A DNA stretch of 64,000 nucleotides from Deltaproteobacteria bacterium (GCA_029547805.1 JAKPOP010000012.1:124001-188000), one strand, 5' to 3'. Positions 8,832-18,213 are shown, numbered from the stretch's first letter. Made by a program: numbers and translations. The notes: generated from the letters alone by a model not told the origin.

Positions 8832-9862
8832 CCCCAGGCAGCCGCCATGAACTCCCGGTGATGGTGATATCCCTGGAACAGGCGTACCTGCCGGAAGCCC
8901 AGGTCCCGGAGGAAGGCCTCGATGATCGGGATCCGGTCGGCCACCTCCAGGCGATTCGCTTTCACGGTGACCAGCAGGCCCCGGAGGTGTCGTCCCTGGG
9001 CCAGGCGTCGAACCTCGGGCAGGACCCGGTCGGGGCCCTCGTTGATGTCCACCACCATCCACTGGAACTCCCGGGGCAGGTCTCCGGGATGGACCGCCTG
9101 GACGGGCCGCTGGATCTGGGTGAAGCGTCCGGGACCGTTCCCCAGGACGAGCGAGGGGTCCACCGGTGTCGGGTCCACGCCCCAGACCTCCAGGCCCCGG
9201 TGCATGAGGGCCAGGGAGGCGCCTCCGGGAGAGCAGCCCAGGTCCACGGCCTTCTCCCCCGCCCGGGGGTGCAGGCCCGTGCGCAGGAGGGCCTCCTCCA
9301 GTTTCCACCAGGCCCGGGACGGGACGGCCGCCGGGGGTTCCAGGGGAGGACAGGCCCCGGGATGGGGCGACTGGTCCCCGTGATGCCGGTGCAGTCCCAG
9401 GAGGACCTCCCGGGGGCCCATGACGAGGACGTCGAGGACCAGATCCTCCACCCGGGCCGTCGCGTCCCCGTGGAAGGTCCCTGGCGGGGCGGACTCCCGG
9501 AGGCGGTCCCGGAGCGTCCGGGCCAGGTCCTGGAACGGGCGGCGGTCGTCCCGGGGGTCATCGCCGTCGCGGTCGAAGACGTGCAGTCGGACCGGGCCCT
9601 TCCCGCGCCAGGGGGCCACCGCCTCGGCCACCGCCGCCGGGAGTCCTGCCAGGTCGTCGATGCGCCGTAGCGTCAGTCCCCGGACCCGGCCGAAGATCAC
9701 CGGCCAGCGGGAGAGGGTCTCCAGGGTCTCCTCCTCCGGGACCCGGAATGTCACGAGGCCCTTGCGGGAGAAGGCCGGCCGGAACTCGGGCCGCGTCCGG
9801 GACACCTCTCGTTTCAGCAGCGCCTCGCATCCCGTCCGGGTCACCACGAAGGCGTATGGCAT
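8819..9862 (-). CDS. RlmM/FtsJ-like 23S rRNA 2'-O-ribose methyltransferase family protein
   Basis: THUMP-like N-terminus (FVVTRTGCEALLKREV); AVDLGCSPGGASLALMHRGLEVWGVDP and LLVTVKANR. Confidence 0.75.
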   Translation of the reverse strand: MPYAFVVTRTGCEALLKREVSRTRPEFRPAFSRKGLVTFRVPEEETLETLSRWPVIFGRVRGLTLRRIDDLAGLPAAVAEAVAPWRGKGPVRLHVFDRDGDDPRDDRRPFQDLARTLRDRLRESAPPGTFHGDATARVEDLVLDVLVMGPREVLLGLHRHHGDQSPHPGACPPLEPPAAVPSRAWWKLEEALLRTGLHPRAGEKAVDLGCSPGGASLALMHRGLEVWGVDPTPVDPSLVLGNGPGRFTQIQRPVQAVHPGDLPREFQWMVVDINEGPDRVLPEVRRLAQGRHLRGLLVTVKANRLEVADRIPIIEAFLRDLGFRQVRLFQGYHHHREFMAAAWGQRG

Positions 9863-9883
9863 GGAGTTCCTCTCCCCGGTCGG

Positions 9884-10363
9884 TCACCGGCAGGGCAGGT
9901 CGTCCCGGCAGGCCCCCCAGATCCCAAGGCCGTGGGCCCGGGCCCAGGCCTGGGCCTCCTCAAAGTCGTCGCCGTGGGCCGTGTTGGGTGGAAGCACCAG
10001 GGCGCACCCGTATCCCTCGGCGACGAGGTCCAGGCCCACGACCCGCCCGTCCAGGAAGACATGGGCCAGCAGGCGGCCGTAGTCGTCCTCGCATCGGGAC
10101 TCGTACTGGAGTTCCACCTCCCGGCCCAGCACCCGGGACTCGTTGGCCAGGCGGGCCTCTTCTCCGAAGCATTCCACCTCATGGGTGTCCTCGGGGCAGT
10201 CGACGTCGAGGTAGCGGACCCGTCGTCCCCCCTCCAGTTCCACCGTATCCCCGTCGATCACCCGGGCCACCACCGCGGTCCGGGGGCCGCAGGGGGCATC
10301 ATCGCAGGCGGCTCCCGAGAGGACCCCTGCCAGGAGCAGGACGACGGCGGTCACGGACCTCAT
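9884..10363 (-). CDS. Thermonuclease (SNase-like) lipoprotein
   Basis: Lipobox GVLSGAAC; VIDGDTVELEGGRRVRYLDVDCPE, DDYGRLLAHVF. Confidence 0.88.
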   Translation of the reverse strand: MRSVTAVVLLLAGVLSGAACDDAPCGPRTAVVARVIDGDTVELEGGRRVRYLDVDCPEDTHEVECFGEEARLANESRVLGREVELQYESRCEDDYGRLLAHVFLDGRVVGLDLVAEGYGCALVLPPNTAHGDDFEEAQAWARAHGLGIWGACRDDLPCR

Positions 10364-11550
10364 GGGCAGTCCTCGTTGGGGAGGCCCGGCGTGCCCATCC
10401 CCTCGAAGTACCCCGAGGTCCCGGAGGCGCACCAGTCCTGCTGTTCCGGGTCCGACCGGTCCAGGGACCCCGGGTCCAGGGACTGGGAGACCCCTTCCCG
10501 GGACCGGGGCACGCGGGCCATGCCCAGCACCGTGCCCTCCCCCGTCTTCCAGGTCACCGTCACGGCGTCGTTGTAGAGGTCGAAGGCTCCTGGCGACCAG
10601 GGGAGGCCCGTGATGCCGCCATTCTCGGTCGGAACGGTGCTTTCGGCCACGACGACGTACTGGCCGGCGGAGGTGGCCAGGCAGACCTCGCCCTGAAGGG
10701 TCACGGTCCGGGAATTCGTGGTCACCAGATGGTCCACGACCACTCCATTCAGGTCCAGGTCCCGGCGGGCCAGGAACTCGAACCACTCCCGGCTGCCGTC
10801 GGTCCCGGCGGGGTTTGCGAACCACTCCGTCAGCACCAGGTCGCCGGGCTCCGGGGCGCGGATCGGTCGGTACTCGGCCCCGTCCCGACACTCCCCTGGA
10901 AGCACGCAGGCCCGGTTCGGGGATCCGGGGGTCCCCTGGTTGCCCTCGTCGTCGTACTTCTCGCCGGGCCCCGAGAGGCACCACTGCTCCGGGACCTCGT
11001 TGACCGTGGGGTCCGGCGCCATCCCCGCCTGGAAGACCCGGGAGGAGAGTTGCCAGGACTGCCCGATCCGGGCCTTGCCGGGCCCCGGCACGTCGTCGCC
11101 GTAGGTCACCTGGTCCACCACCCGGTCCCCGCACCTCAGCGTGATCGTCGCGCCGTCGTCCGCCAGCACCATCTCGGGCCAGGCGTGGCCCGTGACCCCG
11201 TCCCCCAGGAAGCCGTTGCCCACCACCAGGAAGTCCCCCGGTTGCAGCGTCGGTGCCATCGACGCCGGGACCCGCTGGGTCTTCGGCCGCGTCGTCGTTC
11301 CGGCCTCGAATACCATTCCGGCCAGGGATCGGGGCTCCAGGGAGGCATTGAAGACCTCGAACCACTCGACCCGAGGGCGACTGGAGCCCTCCGGCGGGAC
11401 GTTGGGGCGGGCCATGATCTCGACGATCAGCAGGTCCCCCGGGGAGACCTGGCAGGCCCCCGAGGAATCGCCGGTGTCTGGCGTGGCCTCGCAGCGGGGC
11501 ATCCACGCCAGGCACAGGACCGGGGCGATCAGGCGGGGTCGCCACTGCAT
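10360..11550 (-). CDS. Secreted protein with two lamin-tail-like domains
   Basis: Two copies of GDLLIVEIMARPN..EWFEVFNAS and GDLVLTEWFANPAGTDGSREWFEFLA; ATGA overlap with the thermonuclease gene. Confidence 0.75.
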   Translation of the reverse strand: MQWRPRLIAPVLCLAWMPRCEATPDTGDSSGACQVSPGDLLIVEIMARPNVPPEGSSRPRVEWFEVFNASLEPRSLAGMVFEAGTTTRPKTQRVPASMAPTLQPGDFLVVGNGFLGDGVTGHAWPEMVLADDGATITLRCGDRVVDQVTYGDDVPGPGKARIGQSWQLSSRVFQAGMAPDPTVNEVPEQWCLSGPGEKYDDEGNQGTPGSPNRACVLPGECRDGAEYRPIRAPEPGDLVLTEWFANPAGTDGSREWFEFLARRDLDLNGVVVDHLVTTNSRTVTLQGEVCLATSAGQYVVVAESTVPTENGGITGLPWSPGAFDLYNDAVTVTWKTGEGTVLGMARVPRSREGVSQSLDPGSLDRSDPEQQDWCASGTSGYFEGMGTPGLPNEDCP

Positions 11551-11705
11551 GGGGCCTCCTCCGGGCGCCCTGGAACTCTACTGCCAAGGACCCCGGGTCC
11601 GCCAGAGGATCTCGTCTTCGAGCGATCCGTGTCGCAAGGGGCATGGCCCGGACAGGCGGGGTGATCGGGGGCAGTCCCGGATGCGGTGGGGCTTCTTTCG
11701 GGGCC

Positions 11706-13970
11706 TCAGAACTCCACGGCCAGGGACCCCTGGAGGCCCAGTTGGTCCCGCTCGGGGTGGTCCTCGCAGGAGGTCCCGGTGGTCCAGCGGGATCGGTGGT
11801 CCACGAACCGGGTCCACTGGCCCCGGAGGATGATCCACAGGCGGGTCGTCGGACCCAGGACGATGCGCTGCCGGGCCCAGAGGGTCGTCTCGAAGAAGGA
11901 CTGGCCCCGACAGGAGGCCGGCAGGGTCGCCGGGTGGTCCTCTCCCCGGGTCTCGTCGTCACAGAGTTGACTCGCAGATCGGTCCGGGTCTGCCACGGCG
12001 CTGTCGTCCTGGAACTTGAGCCGGAGCGAGAGGGAGGGCCCGGGGGAGAGGTTCGTGGAGACCCGGAGCCAGGCATACCAGGACTGGTCGAAGGACCGGG
12101 TCAAGGCGTACACGTCCTCCAGGAAGTGCCGCACGAAGACCGACACCGTGGTTCGGGGAATGCGGGTCGTGGTGGCCTGGAAGGCCCAGGAGACCTTGCT
12201 CCCGCCGCTGAAGTCCCCCTGGCTGTTCTGGTAGGGCTGATAGGACAGGCGCCGGCCCGACCGGGAGAGGTCCTCGTCGGCATAGGAGGCCTGGAGGGAG
12301 AGGCGCTCGTGGCGGGAGGGGGTCAGGTCCAGGCGCAGCAGGGCCCAGAGGTCCGTGGTCGGGCGGTCGAGGGTCCGGGTCTGGTCGGTGCAGGCCTCCG
12401 GGGAGTCCGGGGATGCCGACGGGTCGCAGGAGAGATTGGACCTCCGGTGATGCCAGACGTCCAGGTCCCCCCGGATCCGGATCACCGGGTGGGCCTTCCA
12501 CTGCACCCGCAGGCGGCCGCCGAGTTCGTCCCGGCCCCGGTTGCCCAGACGCTCGTCGCCATTGGCCGAGGCGCCGTTCCAGGGGTTGTCGAACTCCGGG
12601 GAGAACCACCGGAAGGACGGCTCGACCTCCAGTCCGGGAACGATGCGCCAGCGGGCCAGGGCCACCGCGGCCCCGGCTCCCCGGTCCGTCACCGTGGCCT
12701 CCCCCAGGAGGTCGAAGGGGCCTCGCCCCGCCCGGAAGTCCATCCCGGCGGCACCGAAGAGGGGACGGTCCTCGGGGTACTTCGAGGAGGGGGAGAGATG
12801 GAGGTCCTTCGCGTCGATCCGCCACTGGAGCCAGGTGACGGTCCCGGTGACGCCGATGGCGATCCGGGGGTCCAGCCACCAGGCCAGGTGACCGCCCGCG
12901 ACCACCTCTCGGAGCACCTCCGGCAGCGTGGGATATTGGCAGTAGAGGCTCGGGCACCCCGTCTGGCCGGCCTCCGGGTCGGTCGTGCACCGGGTATCCA
13001 CCACCTGGGGCAGCCGGGCGCCCTCGCTGCAGTCAGGCCGGTCGGCGGGGCACCGGTCATAGACGGCCTCGGTGAAGTAGAGGTCCCGGTGCTGGTGGGA
13101 GGCGAAGACCGTCAGGTCCAGCCAGCCCTTCGGGAGGTCGATCTGGCGGGCTCGGGCCGCCAGGCCGAAGAACCCCTTCCAGGGGGTCGCGTCGCCGCCC
13201 TGGAGGTCCCAGACGACCTCGTCGGCCTCGGTCCACCCGGTCGGCAGGGCCTGGCGGGTCGTGTCCATCGTGAGGCCCAGCCCGAAGCCCACCCGGTAGT
13301 GGCCCAGGATGCCGCTCCACCGAGGCCCGTCCCAGGCCAGCCACAGGGCCCCCGGGTCCAGGCGCAGCCGCTCCCCTTCCGCGGACAGGGACCCCCCCGG
13401 CGGGGCGTCGTGGACCGGTCCCAGGCGGGGCCTCACGGTGATCACGGCCCCGGCGGACCCGAATCGGAGGAAGTCCACCCGGTTGTCCAGCACGATCCCG
13501 GGGAGGTGGCCCGAGGGGTCGGGCAACTGGTCCCGCCAGATGGCCGCGGCGCCCATGCGGGCGCGCCAGGGCTTCGGCTCCGGGGTCACCTGGGCCTCGA
13601 CGAAGGGGAGGACCTGCCGGAGGACCTCCGGGGGGACCTCCGGGACCTGGGCCAGGTCCTCGGGGGCCCGGAAGGGACCCTGGGAGGTCCGGAAGGCCAG
13701 GATGGCGTCGGCCATCTCGAAGGTGACGCCTGGAAGTCGGTAGAGGTCGTCCCGGCCGGCCCGGTTCAGGTCCACCGGGTGTCGGAACAGTCCCCGGAGC
13801 CGGTCCCGCTCCTCCTCCGAGACCTCCCCGTCGTAGTACAACTGGTCCAGTTCCACCTCGTCCTGGACCTCGATGGGCACGGGGTAGGGCTCGGCCCGCA
13901 GGGAACCTGGCCACAGGACCGCCCAGGTCCCGACGAGCAGCGGAACCGGCCATCGCATCGAGCGGGTCAT
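11706..13970 (-). CDS. ComEA-type helix-hairpin-helix protein with large predicted outer-membrane beta-rich C-terminus
   Basis: Signal peptide; HPVDLNRAGRDDLYRLPGVTFEMADAILAFRTSQGPFRAPEDLAQVPEVPPEVLRQVLPFV matches tandem HhH of ComEA; long remainder rich in alternating aromatic/polar strands. Confidence 0.75.
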   Translation of the reverse strand: MTRSMRWPVPLLVGTWAVLWPGSLRAEPYPVPIEVQDEVELDQLYYDGEVSEEERDRLRGLFRHPVDLNRAGRDDLYRLPGVTFEMADAILAFRTSQGPFRAPEDLAQVPEVPPEVLRQVLPFVEAQVTPEPKPWRARMGAAAIWRDQLPDPSGHLPGIVLDNRVDFLRFGSAGAVITVRPRLGPVHDAPPGGSLSAEGERLRLDPGALWLAWDGPRWSGILGHYRVGFGLGLTMDTTRQALPTGWTEADEVVWDLQGGDATPWKGFFGLAARARQIDLPKGWLDLTVFASHQHRDLYFTEAVYDRCPADRPDCSEGARLPQVVDTRCTTDPEAGQTGCPSLYCQYPTLPEVLREVVAGGHLAWWLDPRIAIGVTGTVTWLQWRIDAKDLHLSPSSKYPEDRPLFGAAGMDFRAGRGPFDLLGEATVTDRGAGAAVALARWRIVPGLEVEPSFRWFSPEFDNPWNGASANGDERLGNRGRDELGGRLRVQWKAHPVIRIRGDLDVWHHRRSNLSCDPSASPDSPEACTDQTRTLDRPTTDLWALLRLDLTPSRHERLSLQASYADEDLSRSGRRLSYQPYQNSQGDFSGGSKVSWAFQATTTRIPRTTVSVFVRHFLEDVYALTRSFDQSWYAWLRVSTNLSPGPSLSLRLKFQDDSAVADPDRSASQLCDDETRGEDHPATLPASCRGQSFFETTLWARQRIVLGPTTRLWIILRGQWTRFVDHRSRWTTGTSCEDHPERDQLGLQGSLAVEF

Positions 13971-14010
13971 GGGCCTCCCGGGACTTCTCCCTGGAGGGCA
14001 AGGGTAGGGG

Positions 14011-14040
14011 CCAACGGTCTCGGAAATCAACCGGGATCGC
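14011..14040 (-). promoter_or_regulatory. Candidate promoter for the HhH/outer-membrane protein gene
   Basis: On minus strand TTGATT-N18-TACCCT upstream of start at 13970. Confidence 0.25.
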
Positions 14041-14124
14041 GGCCCTTCGTCCTGCCGTCCTTCGACCATCCGGACCGCGAACACGAAGCCCCCTCCCAGC
14101 GCACCTTCAGTGCGAATCGATTCC

Positions 14125-14153
14125 TTGACACCCGGCGCCTGGAGGCGTTGAAT
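14125..14153 (+). promoter_or_regulatory. Candidate sigma70-type promoter for serine protease gene
   Basis: Perfect TTGACA -35 followed after 17 nt by TTGAAT (4/6 match to TATAAT), upstream of ATG at 14221. Confidence 0.45.
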
Positions 14154-14220
14154 CTGTCGATTCGGCCCGGGGGCGCCCGGGGGCGCTGGAAGCGGCTTTT
14201 TCTGGAAGGAAGGACCGTCG

Positions 14221-16278
14221 ATGAAACACGTGTGGTTGTTCGGGATCCTGGGACTGATTGCCTGCCTCCCCGATGGGGCCTCGGTCGAGCCCCCGGCAGG
14301 CCGGAACCCTTCGCCGATTGTCAACGGGACCCCCGAGACGGGATGGCCGGCCGTCGGGGCCCTCACGCTCACGATGCAGGGCTACTATATCGGCCAGTTC
14401 TGCACCGGGACCCTCATCGCTCCCCAGTGGGTGCTCACGGCGGCCCACTGCGTGACATCCACCCCCGACTTCCCGGTATCCGAGCGGGCGACCCGCTTCT
14501 TCATCGGCAACGACGCCAACCCGACCCAGGACGGGAGCCCGCCGACCACCGGGACCTTCTACGGGGTCGAGAAGTTCCATCCCCACCCTCAGTACCGCTC
14601 GACCGACTACGAGGTGGTCAACGACGTGGCGCTGGTGAAACTCTCCACGCCGGTGGCCTCGGTGAACCCCATTGCCCTGAACGTCCAGGCGATGGGATCT
14701 TCGTTTCTGAACCAGTCGGCCCTCTACGTGGGCTTCGGCAACAACGACCGCTACGATGGCCAGACCAACGGCATCAAGCGCAGCGGCACCATGCAGATCG
14801 TCGACATCGGCACCCAGGACTACACGAGCGTTTATGGGGGCCAGGGGGTCTGCGCCGGGGACAGCGGCAGACCGGGGCTCCTCGAGGACGGTGACCAGTG
14901 GGTCGTGATTGGGGTCAACAGCACGGTGGGGAATCCCAGCGGGGGCGAGCCCTGCATGGGCTACGCGAACCACATGCGGGTGGACGTCTTTGCGCCCTGG
15001 ATCGCGTCGATCATGGACATGCCACCTCCGGACTGCCGGCAGGACCCGGCGGTCTGCGAGTGCGAACCTGCATGCCAGGCCGACGGATCCTGCAACAATG
15101 ACGTCTGCCAGACCTGGTCCTGCGAGCAGATCTACGACTGCGTGGTGTCGTGCAGCGACCAGGCCTGCTGGGAGACCTGCGTGAACCGGGGCACTCCCGA
15201 GGCGCAGCAGGTCTTCCAGGATCTGGTGGGCTGCCTGAGCCAGAACTGCGGCAACGCCGGGTCGGACCAGGAGTTCCAGCAGTGCGCGGGCCAGTACTGC
15301 GCATCGCAGATCGACGCCTGCTTCCCGGGGCAGACCGGGGACCTCTCCTGCGAGGAGGCCTACGGCTGCATCGTGCAGTGCGGGGCTGGGGACCGGACCT
15401 GCCTCAACGACTGCTGGGGCCGGGGATCGGCTCAGGCCCAGCAGCAACTGGGGGATCTCTTCGGCTGCTTCAACCAGCAGTGCGGGACGATCCAGGACGA
15501 GGGTGCCTGGCGGGAGTGCGTGCTGTCGAAGTGCCAGAGCGAGATCCTGACCTGCATGCCCCCCGACGACTGCGACCTCCGGGGCGGCGGGTGCGGACCG
15601 GGGCAGGCCTGCGCTCCCTGGCTGTGGGACCACACCGATTGCGGCGACAGCCTTGGGGGAACCGTCGGAACGCCCTGCGACCCCCAGGCGGACCAGGCCC
15701 TGCCCTGCGCCGACGGGCTGGCCTGCTGGGCCACGGAGGGCGGGGCCTTCTGCGCGAAGGTCTGCCTGGAGGACGGGGATTGCCCCGATCAGGGGGCCTG
15801 TGGTGGGACAGCCTACGAGGGCCGCCGGGAGGGGATCTGCCAGGCGGCGACGCCGTGCATCGACGAGGACCAGGACGGGACCTGCGTGGACCAGGACTGC
15901 GACGACCGGGACGCGACGCGTCATCCCGACGCCCAGGAAATCTGCGGCAACGGGATCGACGAGGACTGCGACGGGGAGACCGACGAGGGTTGCGGGGACC
16001 CGGGAGGGGCCGGAACGGATTCCGGCGTTCCCGGTGGCGAGGACCTTGGGACACCGCCGGGGAATGACGCGATGCCCGGGGTCGATCGGGGCCTTGCGGA
16101 ACAGGATGTTCCGGCTGCGGGGGACGTTCCCGGTTCCCCGGGACCCGACGGGGGGACGGAGATCGGTGGGTCTCTGTCCGGCGGCGGCGGATGTGTGATG
16201 ACCGGCCCTGGATCTGCGGGGGCCCTGCTGCCCTGGCTGCTGCTGGCTGCCCTGTTCCGGCGCCGGCGGGTTTCCTGA
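14221..16278 (+). CDS. Trypsin-like (S1) serine protease with Cys-rich repeats, MopE-type metal-binding motif and MYXO-CTERM-like anchor
   Basis: IVNGTPE, LTAAHCV, GDSGRP; DEDQDGTCVDQDCDDRDATRHPDAQEICGNGIDEDCDGETDEGC; C-terminal GGGGCV..LLPWLLLAALFRRRRVS. Confidence 0.9.
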   Translation: MKHVWLFGILGLIACLPDGASVEPPAGRNPSPIVNGTPETGWPAVGALTLTMQGYYIGQFCTGTLIAPQWVLTAAHCVTSTPDFPVSERATRFFIGNDANPTQDGSPPTTGTFYGVEKFHPHPQYRSTDYEVVNDVALVKLSTPVASVNPIALNVQAMGSSFLNQSALYVGFGNNDRYDGQTNGIKRSGTMQIVDIGTQDYTSVYGGQGVCAGDSGRPGLLEDGDQWVVIGVNSTVGNPSGGEPCMGYANHMRVDVFAPWIASIMDMPPPDCRQDPAVCECEPACQADGSCNNDVCQTWSCEQIYDCVVSCSDQACWETCVNRGTPEAQQVFQDLVGCLSQNCGNAGSDQEFQQCAGQYCASQIDACFPGQTGDLSCEEAYGCIVQCGAGDRTCLNDCWGRGSAQAQQQLGDLFGCFNQQCGTIQDEGAWRECVLSKCQSEILTCMPPDDCDLRGGGCGPGQACAPWLWDHTDCGDSLGGTVGTPCDPQADQALPCADGLACWATEGGAFCAKVCLEDGDCPDQGACGGTAYEGRREGICQAATPCIDEDQDGTCVDQDCDDRDATRHPDAQEICGNGIDEDCDGETDEGCGDPGGAGTDSGVPGGEDLGTPPGNDAMPGVDRGLAEQDVPAAGDVPGSPGPDGGTEIGGSLSGGGGCVMTGPGSAGALLPWLLLAALFRRRRVS

Positions 16279-16287
16279 AGGGGTCCG

Positions 16288-16929
16288 ATGGGGCGAAGGC
16301 ACTCCCCCAAGGTCTACGCCTGGAAGGTCGGCGACGAGGCGGGCCTGGCCGGGACCTGGGCCGAGTGTCGGGCCCGGGTCCAGGGGCAATCCGGGGCCCG
16401 CTATCGGGGATTTGCCACCGTCGACGAGGCCCGGGCCTGGCTCGATCAGGGCGCCCCCTACGAGCCCCGGCAGCAGCGCCGGGAGGTCCTGCGCCAGGAC
16501 CTGCCCGAGGATGCCCTCTACTTCGATGCCGGAACGGGTCGGGGAACCGGTACCGAGGCCAACGTGACCGACCGTGCCGGGACCCCCCTGGCCCATCTGG
16601 TGGCGCCGGAACGGGTGCTGACGCCCTTCGGGACGATTCGGCTCTCCCCCGGGAGGACCAACAACTACGGCGAGTTGATGGCCTGCTACTATGCCTTGAA
16701 GGCGGCCCGGCACCTGGGAGTCAAGCGGGTGATGGGCGACTCCCGCCTGGTGCTGGACTTCTGGTCCCGGGGGCATCTCTCGGCAGCGGCCCGCCAGGCG
16801 GACCCGGACCTGGCCCGGCTGGCGGACATGACGGCCCGGGAACGGGCCCTCTTCGAGGCCTCGGGTGGTCGCCTGGACCACGTTCCAGGGGATCGGAATC
16901 CGGCGGACCTCGGCTTCCATCGGGACTGA
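16288..16929 (+). CDS. Ribonuclease H with N-terminal viroplasmin domain
   Basis: KVYAWKVGDEAGLAGTWAECRARVQGQSGARYRGFATVDEARAW viroplasmin motif; YFDAGTGRG, NNYGELMACYYAL, MGDSRLVLDFW, HVPGDRNPADL RNase H motifs. Confidence 0.85.
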   Translation: MGRRHSPKVYAWKVGDEAGLAGTWAECRARVQGQSGARYRGFATVDEARAWLDQGAPYEPRQQRREVLRQDLPEDALYFDAGTGRGTGTEANVTDRAGTPLAHLVAPERVLTPFGTIRLSPGRTNNYGELMACYYALKAARHLGVKRVMGDSRLVLDFWSRGHLSAAARQADPDLARLADMTARERALFEASGGRLDHVPGDRNPADLGFHRD

Positions 16930-16997
16930 TCCGATTCCCGGTCCGACCGTCTCCGCGTTGCGGTATCCTTGTCGGGAGACCATCGAGGGGGAGGACG

Positions 16998-18212
16998 ATG
17001 CGACGAACCCGCTGCTGCTCCTGCCTGGGGAGGCATCGGTCCTTCTCACCGGTGGTCCGGGACCGGGAGCGGTCGGACGTCTTCCATGGCGACCCCCGGT
17101 TGCGGCGCTTCTCGACCCGGCTCATGCAGGACTCCCGGACGGTTCCCAACGAGGAGATTGCCGGGATGTTGGGACCGGGAACCGTCGAGGCCTTTCGCTT
17201 CGCCGAGCACGTGCTTCGGGGTCGCCGGCGGCGAACCACCGACGAGCCGGCCTTCTGCCACTCGGCGGACATCGCGATCCGCGCCGCGGACCTGGGCTAC
17301 GGGGAGCGGGTGCTCAAGGCCTGCCTGCTCCACGACGTGGTGGAGGACGGGGCGGCGCACCTGGTCGAGATGGACCTGTTCCTGCAGCAGATGAACGAGC
17401 GGTTTGGCAGCGAGGTGGGCCGGGATGTCCGGGTCCTGACCAACCGGTATGCCAAGATCCTGGAAGAGCGGCCGATTCGGGATCGCCTGCCTGGAGGGCT
17501 GCCCTTTGACGAATCGGGACGACAGGCCCTCGCGGCTGCGGTTCGGGACTACCGGCAGGGCCTTCCGGAATCCCTCCAGCGGAACTTCGGGTACGAGTTC
17601 CATCAGGTCCTGGAGTGGCTGATTCCGACGCTGGACCTCCAGCTGGGCCAGGTCCGGGCCCAGGTGGACGATCGACACACGGTGCTGTCGGAACTCCAGC
17701 TGCAATCCTACCGGCTCTTCACCGTCGAGATGGCCGACGACGCCCGGGACCGTCCCGGGGGCTTCTGCGAGGTGGCCCTGGTGGTGAAGGCGATGGACCT
17801 GGTGGACAACCTGCGGACCGCCGAGGTGGTCACCTGGCGGTCCCTGGACCGGATCCTGCTGAAGGTCGAGATGTTTCTGGACTCGACCTTCTTCCTGAAT
17901 GCCTGGATCCGGGACCACGGCATCGCGAACCAGACCTTTCCGTTGCTCTATGACTTCCTCAAGCATCAGCTGGTCGAGCAGATGGAGGAACGGGCCCGGG
18001 CGCTCGAGTTCCTGGCGGACACGCGATTCGCGCTGCTGGCGGAGTTTCTCCGGGGCCAGATCCGGAGACTGCACCGGAAGTACCACGTGGGACCCCGGCC
18101 GGTCCGGGCCCTGGGGCGGCTCCGGCGGGAGATCCGGGAGATCAACGACCGGCAGTGGGGGCGTTTCACCCCGGCCCTGGTGGGCCCGGTCGGAGTGCGG
18201 CCTTCCGGTTGA
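16998..18212 (+). CDS. HD-domain protein (RelA/SpoT-hydrolase-like)
   Basis: HSADIAIRAADLGYGERVLKACLLHDVVEDGA HD signature and later KAMDLVDNLRT. Confidence 0.65.
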   Translation: MRRTRCCSCLGRHRSFSPVVRDRERSDVFHGDPRLRRFSTRLMQDSRTVPNEEIAGMLGPGTVEAFRFAEHVLRGRRRRTTDEPAFCHSADIAIRAADLGYGERVLKACLLHDVVEDGAAHLVEMDLFLQQMNERFGSEVGRDVRVLTNRYAKILEERPIRDRLPGGLPFDESGRQALAAAVRDYRQGLPESLQRNFGYEFHQVLEWLIPTLDLQLGQVRAQVDDRHTVLSELQLQSYRLFTVEMADDARDRPGGFCEVALVVKAMDLVDNLRTAEVVTWRSLDRILLKVEMFLDSTFFLNAWIRDHGIANQTFPLLYDFLKHQLVEQMEERARALEFLADTRFALLAEFLRGQIRRLHRKYHVGPRPVRALGRLRREIREINDRQWGRFTPALVGPVGVRPSG

Positions 18213-18213
18213 G

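Noticed and set aside
9748-11664. 638-aa plus-strand ORF antisense to thermonuclease and lamin-tail genes
   Set aside because: Arg/Pro/Gly-rich, no motifs; opposite strand has lipoprotein signals and recognised domains.
11643-14894. 1083-aa plus-strand ORF
   Set aside because: Runs antisense through the HhH/barrel gene and then out of frame through the serine protease; low-complexity Gly/Val/Pro translation. Shadow ORF.
14107-17049. 980-aa minus-strand ORF
   Set aside because: Covers the protease and RNase H genes in antisense; no recognisable domain.
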